The notes beneath the pieces are model-generated. The model did no database searches. It saw only the letters and a list, made by a program, of their open reading frames with translations, and was not told where the DNA came from. Both the position numbers and the translations under genes were made by a program. Positions 1 through 10,208 of a DNA stretch of 64,000 nucleotides are shown piece after piece; the stretch's first letter is position 1, and every line of letters starts with the position of its first letter. The stretch is from Melieria omissa (lineage: Eukaryota > Arthropoda > Insecta > Diptera > Ulidiidae): assembly GCA_963971225.1 (NCBI GenBank), contig OZ020267.1, positions 86,479,648 through 86,543,647 of the forward strand. The letters run 5' to 3'.

Positions 1-1272
1 CGTGAGGATGCGGATCTTGCAAAAATCGTTGAAAGCAAGGAGCAAGGCGCACATCCAGACTAGCAGGAGATGGCCGGTGAAAGCCCGATCGCTAAGGGTT
101 ACTGGGCACAGTGGAAAAGTCTGCAGCTGAAGGAAGGATGCCTGTACCACGAATGGGAGAGCACGGATGGTCGGACCAGCAACTCCCTAATGGTAGTGCC
201 GAAATGCAGAATCAACAAGGTCATCGAGGCATACCATAACGACTCCAGTGGAGGGCACCTGGGCATCAACAAAACCGTCGCCAAAATAAAAAGACGATTC
301 TACTGGGATTAAGAGTTGCGACCGATGTTCAGCCTCGAAAGGGCCGACAAGAAGATCTCGAGGCCGCATGCAGCAGTACAACGTGGGAGCGCCCTTCGAG
401 CGGATTGCTATGGACGTCGCCGGCCCATTCCCAACCAGCACTCAAGGCAACAAATATGTGCTTGTAATGGATTACTTCAGCAAATGGTCCGAAGTGTACC
501 CTAGTCCTAACCAGGAGGCCACTACGATCTCGGAAAAGCTGGCAAACAACTGGGTAGCCAGGTTCGGAGTTCCGTTGGAGTTGCACACAGATCAAGGCCG
601 GAATTTCGAGTCTGCGGTATTCAAGGAAGTGTGTGAGCTGCTGGGGATAAAGAAAACGCGTACCACTCCTTTGCACCCACAGTCCGACGGCATGGTGAAA
701 CGCTTTAACCGGACACTGGAGGAATACCTGCGGAAAGTGGTAGGCAGGAATCAAAAGGATTGGGACACGCATATCCTCCTGTTCCTGATGGCGTATAGGT
801 CAGCCCCGCACGACACGACATCACTCACTCCAGCCCGAGCAGTGTTCGGCAGAGTTGCGGCTACCCGCTGACTTGAAGTTCGGGGTAGTCAGCACGACGG
901 GAGGCGCTAAGACGGACTACGTGGCCAATAAGCGGGCGGAACTGGAGGAAATTCACCAGTTTATAAGGAGCCGCACCAAACTGGTCAGCGATAAGGCGAA
1001 AGCCAGATATGATCTACGGGCCAACTCAGCAGGGTTCCAAGAAGGCGATCTGGTAATGCTCTACAACCCGCAGCGGAGGAAAGGTTTGTCTCCGAAACTT
1101 CAAGCGTCATGGGAAGGACCTTACGAAGTCATGACTAGGATAAACGACGTGGTATTCAGGATTCAACGTTGCAGCAATAAAGGCGCTAAGCTGAAGGTAG
1201 TCCATTTGGAGCGCCTGGCGCCTTATCACAGCGGAACCTTGGCACTTGTTCGGGACGAACACGTGGTGGGCA
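1..1272 (+). pseudogene. Integrase end of family A Ty3/Gypsy pol (mdg3/Blastopia-like)
   Basis: The 3' part of a retrotransposon pol gene, entered at the window edge. It carries the H2C2 integrase linker region, the DDE core (IAMDVAGPFP near 402-431, LHTDQGRNFES near 582-612) and the C-terminal chromatin-targeting tail. Integrase would insert the element's cDNA. The gene is broken: a deletion near 309 removes part of the zinc-binding region and shifts frame, and another frameshift lies near 860. The third catalytic residue is changed from the usual GMVERF to GMVKRF (near 692), so it could not be catalytic even if read through. The better-preserved relative at 26035-27852 keeps the glutamate. 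It ends in a purine-rich tract directly before the LTR. Confidence 0.9.
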
Positions 1273-1273
1273 G

Positions 1274-1738
1274 TGTAACGATAAGACAGTCTGTCGCTGT
1301 GCAAAGCAACCCTGTCGCTACGCGCCGTGCTATAATTCAATCTGGCAACGACGGCCGCGATGATAAGGGAAACTTGTAGGCCAACCTGGCAATGATGGAA
1401 ACTTTTAGTCCAACCTGATGGCAACTTTTATTCCAACCTGGCAATGATGGAAAGTTTTAGTCCACTCCGTAATGTGCGAGAACGATCTGCGCGATGGCCG
1501 GACAGGTATAAAAGGCAGCCGGATGCGGCGCAGCGAGTCAGTCTGATTTTGACTAGTGAAGGTGCCACACGGAGTGATTAAGCAAATAATCAAGTGTAAA
1601 GACAGTGAAGTGTGAAATTGGTGAAATAAAGTGATAGTTGGTTTTTATTGACTGCGTTTGCATAACTAAAGTTGTTTTATTTTCAAATTGCACAATCCAG
1701 TGATACGTAACAGCCCACTAGAACTAGTATTCGTAACA
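1274..1738 (+). repeat. Family A LTR (3' LTR)
   Basis: A 465-bp LTR starting TGTAACG and ending CGTAACA, directly after a purine-rich tract (GTGGTGGGCAG, about 1263-1273). It is followed by ATAT, matching the 4-bp ATAY duplications seen at the other copies. It contains a U3 minisatellite (CCAACCTGGCAATGATGG units near 1381-1460), a TATA box, an initiator and an AATAAA signal at 1625-1630. Confidence 0.92.
1507..1543 (+). promoter_or_regulatory. LTR promoter: TATA box plus initiator
   Basis: TATAAAAG at 1507-1514 is followed 31 bases later by TCAGTC at 1538-1543, which fits the arthropod initiator consensus. This spacing is that of an RNA polymerase II core promoter and would place the U3/R boundary near 1540. 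The same pair occurs in the other family A LTRs (TATA at 5948-5955 on plus; 25793-25800 and 29236-29243 on minus). Confidence 0.75.
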
Positions 1739-1889
1739 ATATGTATAATTTTGTGACTCCATAATCGGCTTTGAAGTACTGCATGCCAACCGGTTGTCGA
1801 AAACTTCAAAGTCGCATTACTCTTTAACTAGTCATTATATCACAAAAATATTTGTATCAATAATAGTATAGGTAGAACATACTCAAATA

Positions 1890-2940
1890 TTATTGAAATC
1901 GGAAACATCGAGTTTTGTTACCTGTCCGCTTTGCGTGAAATGCCCCAGTGTTGACATCGTTGGTGTGGGGTGTGAGCGGTTTGTTAAGTTTTTATTGACC
2001 TTTTTCGCGGTCTCATTGGGGGCGAAAGCCATCCTGCGGGGGCGAAACGTTTGGCAACGAAGGGGTGTGTTTGCCGTTTCGAGTTTGCTGTGAGTCGGGT
2101 TGAGTTTGGGTGTGCAGGGATGGTGGGTTCCAATTGATTTGCCTTTATTTCCTTGGGTGGAAACCCTACGGCGGCACTCACGTCAGAAAGGGCTTTCTTT
2201 GAAAAAGGAAGGTTTTTTCGAAGGGCGGGACCAGTGTGCGTATGGTGATTTGGCACCGCGGTGACGTATGTCAGAGGTGATGACAGGGGTACTGGACCGC
2301 TTAATATCCAACCGAATACTGTAAGTTGAGCAAGTAAACTGCCACATACATTTCGGTGGAAACCTTCTAGCATGATCTGCGGGATGAGATCACTGCCAAT
2401 CACTATATCGATCTGCGCTGCCTCGAAGGGGTTGGGATCAGCGAGATCTATGTAGAGTGGCGAAATTGTTCAAATGAGGGGGTTTATTTTGGAAGGGGGT
2501 GCAATTCCGTTAGCTTCTGAAGCACGATTGCTTGCACGAGGAGGTTTGTGCTCGTTTTAGGGACTGCCAATGTCAAGAAGCATATATGATTGGCATTTTT
2601 CACAATTTGTCCGTCCATCCCCGAGATCTGAACGGTCGATTTCTTGATTGGCAATTTTAGGCGTCTCTGGACCTTCGAGGGGATGAAGGTGCGTTGAGAG
2701 CCTTGATCGATCAATGGTCGAACTTTGAACAACTCTCCTAAGTGTTTAATGGTCACCAGCGCCGTAGGCAGAAGGGAGTGGGTTCCATGATTTGGATGAA
2801 GGGCTGGTACTGGGAGCGTACTTTGCCTTGAAGATGATGTGCTGGGTTGCGCATCGAAAAGGGGGAATGAGTGATGGAGTTGTTGCTCGGTTGTTGGAGA
2901 ACCGTTGAGACCAGGGAAGTGGTCGAAGGCGGTAAATTGG
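1890..2940 (-). pseudogene. BEL/Pao retrotransposon fragment: protease region
   Basis: A minus-strand piece of a BEL/Pao polyprotein. The retroviral-type protease (DUF1758-like) lies within the open frame 2484-2984: it begins near the SLLPTALVTI segment, has the active-site stretch PLIDQGSQRTFIPSKVQRRL, then an ISGMDGQIV flap-like part. After a break it continues leftward through the LIGSDLIPQIML region and a linker (about 1984-2403) matching 60098-60916. Gag, RT, RNase H and integrase are missing here. The first residues of the open frame are read from the adjoining mariner end and are not part of the protein. The fragment is repeated at 6330-7380. Confidence 0.85.
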
Positions 2941-2942
2941 TA

Positions 2943-3290
2943 CGAGGGCGGGTCAATAAGTCCGTGACTTTTTGAATTTCCCACCTCTTAATTGAAATGG
3001 CAACACTGCTCCCGTCAACAGTCATCTGTCAGTTGACTCTTGTCAAAAATTGAACAAGCTGCGACATTTAGTTTGTTTTTGACAGCCGTTAATATCAGAC
3101 TACCGCGTTGACTGAGAAGAAAATGGAAAAAAGTGAATTTCGTGTGCTCATGTGCAGTTTCCATGGCAAAAATCCATGAATTGGGCTACGAATTGCTCCC
3201 TCATCCCGCCTATTCACCCGATCTAGCCCCAAGTGACTATTTCTTGTTCCCAAACTTGAATAAATGGCTCGGCGGAAAGAGATTTGCTTA
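2943..3290 (+). mobile_element. Internally deleted mariner, 3' end missing
   Basis: After TA at 2941-2942 there is a mariner-type terminal inverted repeat (CGAGGGCGGGTCAATAAGTC). The transposase start is near 3123 (MEKSEFRVL) and jumps after about 15 codons to the C-terminal catalytic segment HPAYSPDLAPSDYFLFPNLN (near 3205-3262). About 200 codons including the first two catalytic aspartates are lost, and no right-hand terminal repeat follows before CsRn1 gag sequence begins near 3291. It cannot encode an active DD34D transposase. Identical copy at 7383-7730. Confidence 0.85.
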
Positions 3291-4098
3291 ATCTCTTAAC
3301 CCGCTTGGCTAGCTGAGCTCGCCAGGCCAAGCGGGTAGATGACCTGGCGAAAATGCTCGAGAAACTTACTCAGAGCATAAACAGTTTTGTGGCCAACGAC
3401 GCCGTTCCGCAACTCGGCGACGCCGTATCTCGTGGGCGACGCGACTCACACAACACCAGGCCCAGCACTACTGCAACGTTGCCAGATGCAGTATGCTACT
3501 ACCATCGTAGATTTGGCAACAGGGCAAAGAAGTGCACAGAGCCATGCACGTGGCCTGCTAACCAAGAAAAACGGAGGCGACTGCCAGTAGACTCGGCGGC
3601 TACTGGTGATGTCGCACGCCCTCACCGCCTCTTTATCTATGATCGCATCACCGGAACGAAATTCCTCGTCGACACCGGCGCGGGTATTTCTGTTGTTCCT
3701 GCAACTCCAGCAGACAAGAGGAGGTCTTCCAACTTCCGACTCTACGCAGCGAATGGAAGCAAAATCAACACCTACGGCGACCGGGCTCTCACTCTCCATA
3801 TTGGTTTAAGCCGTCCTGTTCACTGGGTCTTTTGCATCGCCAACGTTCCTTACGCCATTATTGGAGCAGACCTTTTACACAAACATGGCTTGTTGGTTGA
3901 CTTAAAGAGCCACTGTCTTACCGAGACTACCACTGGTTGCAAAGCAATCGGCGTCCTCGCAACAGCACCAATCACAGCTATCAGCGACTTAGCCAACGAC
4001 ACAAGGTACCAACGCATCCTCAAAGATTTCCCGTTGTTGCTAGGACATCCTTCCAACCAGTCACCAGCCAAACACAATACTCGTCACTACATCCAAAC
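3291..4098 (+). pseudogene. CsRn1-clade gag end and protease (copy A)
   Basis: The open frame 3353-4129 carries the C-terminal part of Gag and the protease of a CsRn1-type Ty3/Gypsy element. The zinc motif CYYHRRFGNRAKKCTEPC has C-x2-H-x9-C-x3-C spacing, the CHCC motif diagnostic of this clade. The aspartic protease has FLVDTGAGISVVPA (near 3662) and IIGADLL (near 3859). This copy keeps about 200 bp of protease that both 4611-5046 and 8060-8495 lack. After HYIQTS (near 4090) it passes directly into LTR sequence, so RT, RNase H and integrase are deleted, apparently by recombination at a short TCGAATTTTC-like match. Confidence 0.88.
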
Positions 4099-4233
4099 TT
4101 CGAATTTTCAAATGCGAACTGGCAGTTGAAACGCCAGCAGGCGTCATCACGTTTTTTATTCTAAGTTAGTCGCGTTGTGAAACTCTTGTTAAACGGTTGT
4201 GTTGTAAAAATAAACGTAGGCGCAACTCCTACA
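4099..4233 (+). repeat. CsRn1-type LTR, 3' part only
   Basis: Matches the last two thirds of the LTR at 16241-16436 (TCGAATTTTCAAATGCG to CCTACA), including the polyadenylation-like AAAAATAAACG. Its 5' third is missing because of the junction with protease sequence. It is followed by CTGA and a second LTR. Confidence 0.85.
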
Positions 4234-4237
4234 CTGA

Positions 4238-4440
4238 TGTGGGAACACACTAGCCACCTAGTGGTGAAGATTGTTTTGACACCTGTTCGGCGTTCGACTT
4301 CGAACTTTCAAATGCGAACTGGCAGTTAGAACGCCAGCAGGCGTTGATACGTTTTTTTCCTTTTCATTCTATTTTATTCGCGTTGTGAAACTTGTATTGA
4401 ACGGTTATGCTGTTTAAATAAACGTAGGCCAAAACCTACA
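4238..4440 (+). repeat. CsRn1-type LTR acting as a 5' LTR
   Basis: A 203-bp LTR running TGTGGGAACACAC to CCTACA, preceded by CTGA (4234-4237). Unlike the copy at 16441-16642, which has CTGA on both sides, this one is followed by TTGGAGACCCGCAAC, the position and rough form of a degenerate tRNA-Trp primer site, as expected for CsRn1 elements. Confidence 0.8.
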
Positions 4441-4610
4441 ATTGGAGACCCGCAACATCGATCGCAGCAACAATAGCCAACTCATCATCAGCAGCGACAA
4501 CAACAACAACGATCGCAAACGCAGCAGCAACAACAACAAGTGCATTTCTACCAGATGTTCTCCAGCAGCGCCGTAGCGGCAACGACGGCCGCCGCAGCCG
4601 CAGCTACGTC
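4441..4610 (+). other. CsRn1-type leader with CAA/CAG-rich repeats
   Basis: The sequence between the 5' LTR and the first coding sequence: a possible degenerate primer-binding site at 4442-4460, then CAACAACAACAA and CAGCAGCAA runs (4476-4560). It joins protease sequence at about 4605, so most of gag is deleted. Confidence 0.55.
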
Positions 4611-5047
4611 CTCACCGCCTCTTTACCTATGACCGCATCACCGGAACGAAATTCCTCGTCGACACCGGCGCGGATATTTCTGTTGTTCCTGCAACTCCAG
4701 CGGGCAAGAGGTGGTCTTCCGACTACCAACTCTACGCAGTCAATGGAAGCAAAATCCACACCTATAGCGACCGGGCCCTCACTATCCATATAGGATTAAG
4801 CCGCCCTGTCCACTGGGTCTTTTGCATCGCAAACATCCTTTCAATCAGTCACCAGCAAAACACAATACTCTTCACTACATCCAAACATCAGGACCACCGT
4901 GTGCAGAGCGCGTCAGACCACTCTGTCCCGAGCGGCTTAAACTCGCCAAAAATGAATTCCAGTCGATGATCGATTTGGGCCACATCAGACCACCCAACAG
5001 CCCATGGTCTAGCCCACTTCATTTGGCTAAGAAGAAAAACGGAGATA
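4611..5047 (+). pseudogene. CsRn1-type protease/RT fragment
   Basis: Contains the protease active-site region (LVDTGADISVVPA near 4660), the same internal protease deletion as the copy at 8060-8495, and the start of RT (LGHIRPPNSPWSSPLHLAKK near 4975-5035). It stops abruptly at about 5047, where family A integrase begins. Base differences set it apart from both neighbouring protease copies, so it is a third version rather than part of the 4.4-kb duplication. Confidence 0.8.
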
Positions 5048-5703
5048 TGCGGTATTCAAGGAAGTGTGTGAGCTGCTGGGGATAAAGAAAACGCGTACCA
5101 CTCCTTTGCACCCACAGTCCGACGGCATGTTGAAACGCTTTAACCGGACACTGGAGGAATATCTGCGGAAAGTGGTAGGCAGGAATCAAAAGGATTGGGA
5201 CACGCATATCCTCCTGTTCCTGATGGCGTATAGGTCAGCCCCGCACGACACGACATCACTCACTCCAGCCCGAGCAGTGTTCGGCAGAGTTGCGGCTACC
5301 CGCTGACTTGAAGTTCAGGGTAGTCAGCACGACGGGAGGCGCTAAGACGGACTACGTGGCCAATAAGCGGGCGGAACTGGAGGAAATTCACCAGTTTATA
5401 AGGAGCCGCACCAAACTGGTCAGCGATAAGGCGAAAGCCAGATATGATCTACGGGCCAACTCAGCAGGGTTCCAAGAAGGCGATCTGGTAATGCTCTACA
5501 ACCCGCAGCGGAGGAAAGGTTTGTCTCCGAAACTTCAAGCGTCATGGGAAGGACCTTACGAACTCATGACTAGGATAAACGACGTGGTATACAGGATTCA
5601 ACGTTGCAGCAATAAAGGCGCTAAGCTGAAGGTAGTCCATTTGGAGCGCCTGGCGCCTTATCACAGCGGAACCTTGGCACTTGTTCGGGACGAACAAGTC
5701 TAA
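5048..5703 (+). pseudogene. Family A integrase fragment (duplicate copy)
   Basis: Second copy of the integrase C-terminal half found at 613-1272. It starts within the core after the second catalytic aspartate and carries GMLKRFNRT (near 5128), so the catalytic glutamate is lysine here too. The same frameshift (near 5300) is present. The end differs: this copy keeps the natural stop after DEQV (5703), whereas at 1256-1262 four bases are lost and the frame runs on into the LTR. Confidence 0.88.
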
Positions 5704-5714
5704 GTGGTGGGCAG

Positions 5715-6179
5715 TGTAACGATAAGACAGTCTGTCGCTGTGCAAAGCAACCCTGTCGCTACGCGCCGTGCTATAATTCAATCTGGCAACGACGGCCGCG
5801 ATGATAAGGGAAACTTGTAGGCCAACCTGGCAATGATGGAAACTTTTAGTCCAACCTGATGGCAACTTTTATTCCAACCTGGCAATGATGGAAAGTTTTA
5901 GTCCACTCCGTAATGTGCGAGAACGATCTGCGCGATGGCCGGACAGGTATAAAAGGCAGCCGGATGCGGCGCAGCGAGTCAGTCTGATTTTGACTAGTGA
6001 AGGTGCCACACGGAGTGATTAAGCAAATAATCAAGTGTAAAGACAGTGAAGTGTGAAATTGGTGAAATAAAGTGATAGTTGGTTTTTATTGACTGCGTTT
6101 GCATAACTAAAGTTGTTTTATTTTCAAATTGCACAATCCAGTGATACGTAACAGCCCACTAGAACTAGTATTCGTAACA
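5715..6179 (+). repeat. Family A LTR (duplicate copy)
   Basis: 465 bp, near-identical to 1274-1738, with a TATA box at 5948-5955 and the same U3 repeats. It is followed by ATAT as in the first copy. Confidence 0.92.
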
Positions 6180-6329
6180 ATATGTATAATTTTGTGACTC
6201 CATAATCGGCTTTGAAGTACTGCATGCCAACCAGTTGTCGAAAACTTCAAAGTCGCATTACTCTTTAACTAGTCATTATATCACAAAAATATTTGTATCA
6301 ATAATAGTATAGGTAGAACATACTCAAAT

Positions 6330-7380
6330 ATTATTGAAATCGGAAACATCGAGTTTTGTTACCTGTCCGCTTTGCGTGAAATGCCCCAGTGTTGACATCG
6401 TTGGTGTGGGGTGTGAGCGGTTTGTTAAGTTTTTGTTGACCTTTTCGCGGTCTCATTGGGGGCGAAAGCCATCCTGCGGGGGCGAAACGTTTGGCAACGA
6501 AGGGGTGTGTTTGCCGTTTCGAGTTTGCTGTGAATCGGGTTGAGTTTGGGTGTGCAGGGATGGTGGGTTCCAATTGATTTGCCTTTATTTCCTTGGGTGG
6601 AAACCCTACGGCGGCACTCACGTCAGAAAGGGCTTTCTTTGAAAAAGGAAGGTTTTTTCGAAGGGCGGGACCAGTGTGCGTATGGTGATTTGGCACCGCG
6701 GTGACGTATGTCAGAGGTGATGACAGGGGTACTGGACCGCTTAATATCCAACCGAATACTGTAAGTTGAGAAAGTAAACTGCCACATACATTTCAGTGGA
6801 AACCTTCTAGCATGATCTGCGGGATGAGATCACTGCCAATCACTATATCGATCTGCGCTGCCTCGAAGGGGTTGGGATCAGCGAGATCTATGTAGAGTGG
6901 CGAAATTGTTCAAATGAGGGGGTTTATTTTGGAAGGGGGTGCAATTCCGTTAGCTTCTGAAGCACGATTGCTTGCACGAGGAGGTTTGTGCTCGTTTTAG
7001 GGACTGCCAATGTCAAGAAGCATATATGATTGGCATTTTTCACAATTTGTCCGTCCATCCCCGAGATCTGAAAGGTCGATTTCTTGATTGGCAATTTTAG
7101 GCGTCTCTGGACCTTCGAGGGGATGAAGGTGCGTTGAGAGCCTTGATCGATCAACGGTCGAACTTTGAACAACTCTCCTAAGCGTTTAATGGTCACCAGC
7201 GCCGTAGGCAGAAGGGAGTGGGTTCCATGATTTGGATGAAGGGCTGGTACTGGGAGCGTACTTTGCCTTGAAGATGATGTGCTGGGTTGCGCATCGAAAA
7301 GGGGGAATGAGTGATGGAGTTGTTGCTCGGTTGTTGGAGAACCGTTGAGACCAGGGAAGTGGTCGAAGGCGGTAAATTGG
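6330..7380 (-). pseudogene. BEL/Pao protease fragment (duplicate copy)
   Basis: Near-identical to 1890-2940. The protease lies in the minus frame 6924-7424. A second minus frame (6331-6696) covers the downstream linker, here longer than in the first copy because a one-base difference near 6440 keeps the frame open. No RT or integrase. Confidence 0.85.
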
Positions 7381-7382
7381 TA

Positions 7383-7730
7383 CGAGGGCGGGTCAATAAG
7401 TCCGTGACTTTTTGAATTTCCCACCTCTTAATTGAAATGGCAACACTGCTCCCGTCAACAGTCATCTGTCAGTTGACTCTTGTCAAAAATTGAACAAGCT
7501 GCGACATTTAGTTTGTTTTTGACAGCCGTTAATATCAGACTACCGCGTTGACTGAGAAGAAAATGGAAAAAAGTGAATTTCGTGTGCTCATGTGCAGTTT
7601 CCATGGCAAAAATCCATGAATTGGGCTACGAATTGCTCCCTCATCCCGCCTATTCACCCGATCTAGCCCCAAGTGACTATTTCTTGTTCCCAAACTTGAA
7701 TAAATGGCTCGGCGGAAAGAGATTTGCTTA
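7383..7730 (+). mobile_element. Internally deleted mariner (duplicate copy)
   Basis: Same terminal repeat after TA (7381-7382), same MEKSEFRVL start, same deletion and same missing right end as 2943-3290. The shared breakpoints show it was copied by the segmental duplication and not by separate transposition. Confidence 0.85.
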
Positions 7731-8286
7731 ATCTCTTAACCCGCTTGGCTAGCTGAGCTCGCCAGGCCAAGCGGGTAGATGACCTGGCGAAAATGGTCGA
7801 GAAACTTACTCAGAGCATAAACAGTTTTGTGGCCAACGACGCCGCTCCGCAACTCGGCGAGGCCGTATCTCGTGGGCGACGCGACTCACACAACACCAGG
7901 CCCAGCACTACTGCAACGTTGCCAGATGCAGTATGCTACTACCATCGTAGATTTGGCAACAGGGCAAAGAAGTGCACAGAGCCATGCACGTGGCCTGCTA
8001 ACCAAGAAAAACGGAGGCGACTGCCAGTAGACTCGGCGGTTACTGGTGATGTCACACGTCCTCACCGCCTCTTTATCTATGATCGCATCACCGGAACGAA
8101 ATTCCTCGTCGACACCGGCGCGGGTATTTCTGTTGTTCCTGCAACTCCAGCAGACAAGAGGAGGTCTTCCAACTTCCGACTCTACGCAGCGAATGGAAGC
8201 AAAATCCACACCTACAGCGACCGGGCCCTCACTCTCCATATAGGATTAAGCCGCCCTGTCCACTGGGTCTTTTGCATCGCAAACAT
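7731..8286 (+). pseudogene. CsRn1-clade gag end and protease (copy B)
   Basis: Open frame 7793-8419 with the CHCC zinc motif (CYYHRRFG, near 7942) and protease active site LVDTGAGISVVPA (near 8102). After WVFCIAN (near 8267) about 200 bp of protease, including the IIGADLL part kept at 3859, is missing and the frame shifts. The RT that follows is in another frame. It adjoins the truncated mariner, which removed or replaced the start of gag. Confidence 0.86.
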
Positions 8287-9877
8287 CCTTTCAATCAGTC
8301 ACCAGCAAAACACAATACTCTTCACTACATCCAAACATCAGGACCACCGTGTGCACAGCGCGTCAGACCACTCTGTCCCGAGCGGCTTAAACTCGCCAAA
8401 AATGAATTCCAGTCGATGATCGATTTGTGCCACATCAGACCATCCAACAGCCCATGGTCTAGCCCACTTCATTTGGCTAAGAAGAAAAACAGAGAATGGC
8501 GCCCGTGTGGGGACTATCGCAAGTTGAATGCGCAAACCCTACCCGACCGCTACCCGATTTCCCTTCTCCATGACTACACAGCACTTGCCGCTGGCAAGCA
8601 GATCTTCTCTACCATCGACCTTCGACGCGCATTGTACCACATTCCAGTAGCAGAGTCGGCCTCTTTGAGTTTGTCAGTATGCCCTTCGGCCTGCGAAATG
8701 CTGCACAATCATTCCAGCGATTCATTGACGAAGTGCTCGCTGGATTTGATTTTGTCTACGCTTACATCGACGATCTGCTAGTGGCGTCTCCCACCCACGA
8801 AGAACACGAAATTCACCTACGTCAACTTTTCGCACGCCTCAGCGAGTACGGACTTTGTGTCAATGCCGACAAGTGCACGCTGGGAGCAAGCGCTGTCGAC
8901 TTCTTGGGCTATCGTATCACCTCGCAGAGTTCGACACCATTGCCCATTCGCATCCAAGCCCTGCTCGACTTCCCCAAGCCACAGACAATAGTAGAGCTGA
9001 GAAGATTCATTGGGTCCATCAACTTTTACAGACGACACATCAAGGGAGCGTCAGGCGCGCATGCGCCCCTCAACGACCTGTTAAAAGATTGCAAGAAGAA
9101 TGACAAGCGACCGGTACCATGGAGCGCTGAAACCGAGGCAGCTTTTGAACTGGTTAAAAAGCAAGTCGCTGGGGCAACATTATTATCACACCCAAGCCGC
9201 GGCATGAAGCTTCGTCTCACCACCGACGCTTCGAGCACTGCGGTCGGCGCGGTTCTGGAGCAGCTCGTTTGGGAACCGCTGGGATTCTACTCAAGCAAGC
9301 TGTCATCGGCACAACGAAACTACAGCACGTATGACAGAGAGCTAACGGCAGTATACGAGGCTGTGAAGTACTTTCGGTCCTGGGTCGAAGGCAGAGATTT
9401 TTTCATCAGAACGGACCACAAGCCACTCACGTACGCTTTTCAACAGCGTTCTGACAAAGCATCTCCGAGACAAATCAGGCAGTTGGGTTTCATCACTGCA
9501 ATACATCACTGGCACTGAGAATAACGTCGCGGACGCACTGTCGCGCGTTGACGCCATCATCACACCCTCAACTATAGATTTCGATGAACTCGCTCAAGCG
9601 CAATCCACAGATCCTGAGCTTACACAAATTCTCAGCAACAATAATACTTCTCTTACATTCCAGAAGCTGAAGCAGGGGCTACAGCAACTTGACGTATACT
9701 GTGACGTGTCCACCTCCGACCATACGTCCCACTAGCGCTTCGACGTAGGGTGTTCGATGTATTCCAAAACTTCTCGCACCCCAGCGGTCGGGCCACACAC
9801 ATTATAGTCACCCAACGCTATGTCTGGCCGTCCATGAACAGGGACATCACACGCTGGGCCCGCGAGTGCCTTCCCAG
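8287..9877 (+). pseudogene. CsRn1-clade RT, RNase H and integrase N-terminus
   Basis: Continues the copy B element. RT begins in the frame of 8272-8781 (WRPCGDYRKLNAQTLPDRYP near 8500), shifts near 8670, and continues in 8679-9518 with MPFGLRNAAQSFQR and the catalytic YIDDLLVA (near 8763). RNase H follows, with LTTDASSTAVGAVL (near 9217), YDRELTAVYEA and RTDHKPLTYAF. A frameshift near 9490 ends the open frame, but VADALSRVD (near 9528) and an integrase zinc-region stretch YVWPSMNRDITRWA (near 9823) remain. The element copied RNA to DNA. Two frameshifts and a stop near 9733 make it inactive. It is cut at 9878-9891 by the R1-clade insertion and resumes at 15263. Confidence 0.9.
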
Positions 9878-10208
9878 CCAACGTTCAAAGGTTTTTTTAT
9901 ATTTAACGAGGAGGAAGCATCGAAAGCCTAACCCCGTCAGTGTGAGACTTTAACACACTAAACCTCCTCACGTCATGTACCGACACTACCGTCAAGTTTT
10001 TCGTCGGAGGGCGGATTTGAGCCCTAGGCTCATCGTTTGTCGCTGTTCTAGTGCGGTTTGTCTCAGCAGCACTTGCTTGCCCTACCATCTGCCTGTCAGC
10101 TAAATAACCGCCCTGTTCGGTTCGTCAACCACACCACCCGGTTGGCCCTATGTCCCGTCTGTTGGTCACCGTACTAGAATCGTTCTTCTCTGATGCCAGC
10201 GCTGGTCC

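Larger units (their letters stand above)
613..8235 (+). repeat. 4.4-kb direct duplication (613-3795 and 5048-8235)
   Basis: The block containing integrase end, LTR, BEL/Pao fragment, mariner fragment and CsRn1 gag/protease occurs twice in the same orientation with an offset of 4435-4441 bases. By eye the copies differ at only about ten positions over roughly 2.1 kb of LTR plus BEL sequence, for example near 1794/6234, 2092/6532 and 2633/7073. The left copy leads into a CsRn1 LTR near 4099. The right copy leads into the CsRn1 RT. The left junction of copy two is at about 5048, where CsRn1 RT sequence meets family A integrase. It is either a recent segmental duplication or an assembly artefact. 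Confidence 0.93.
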
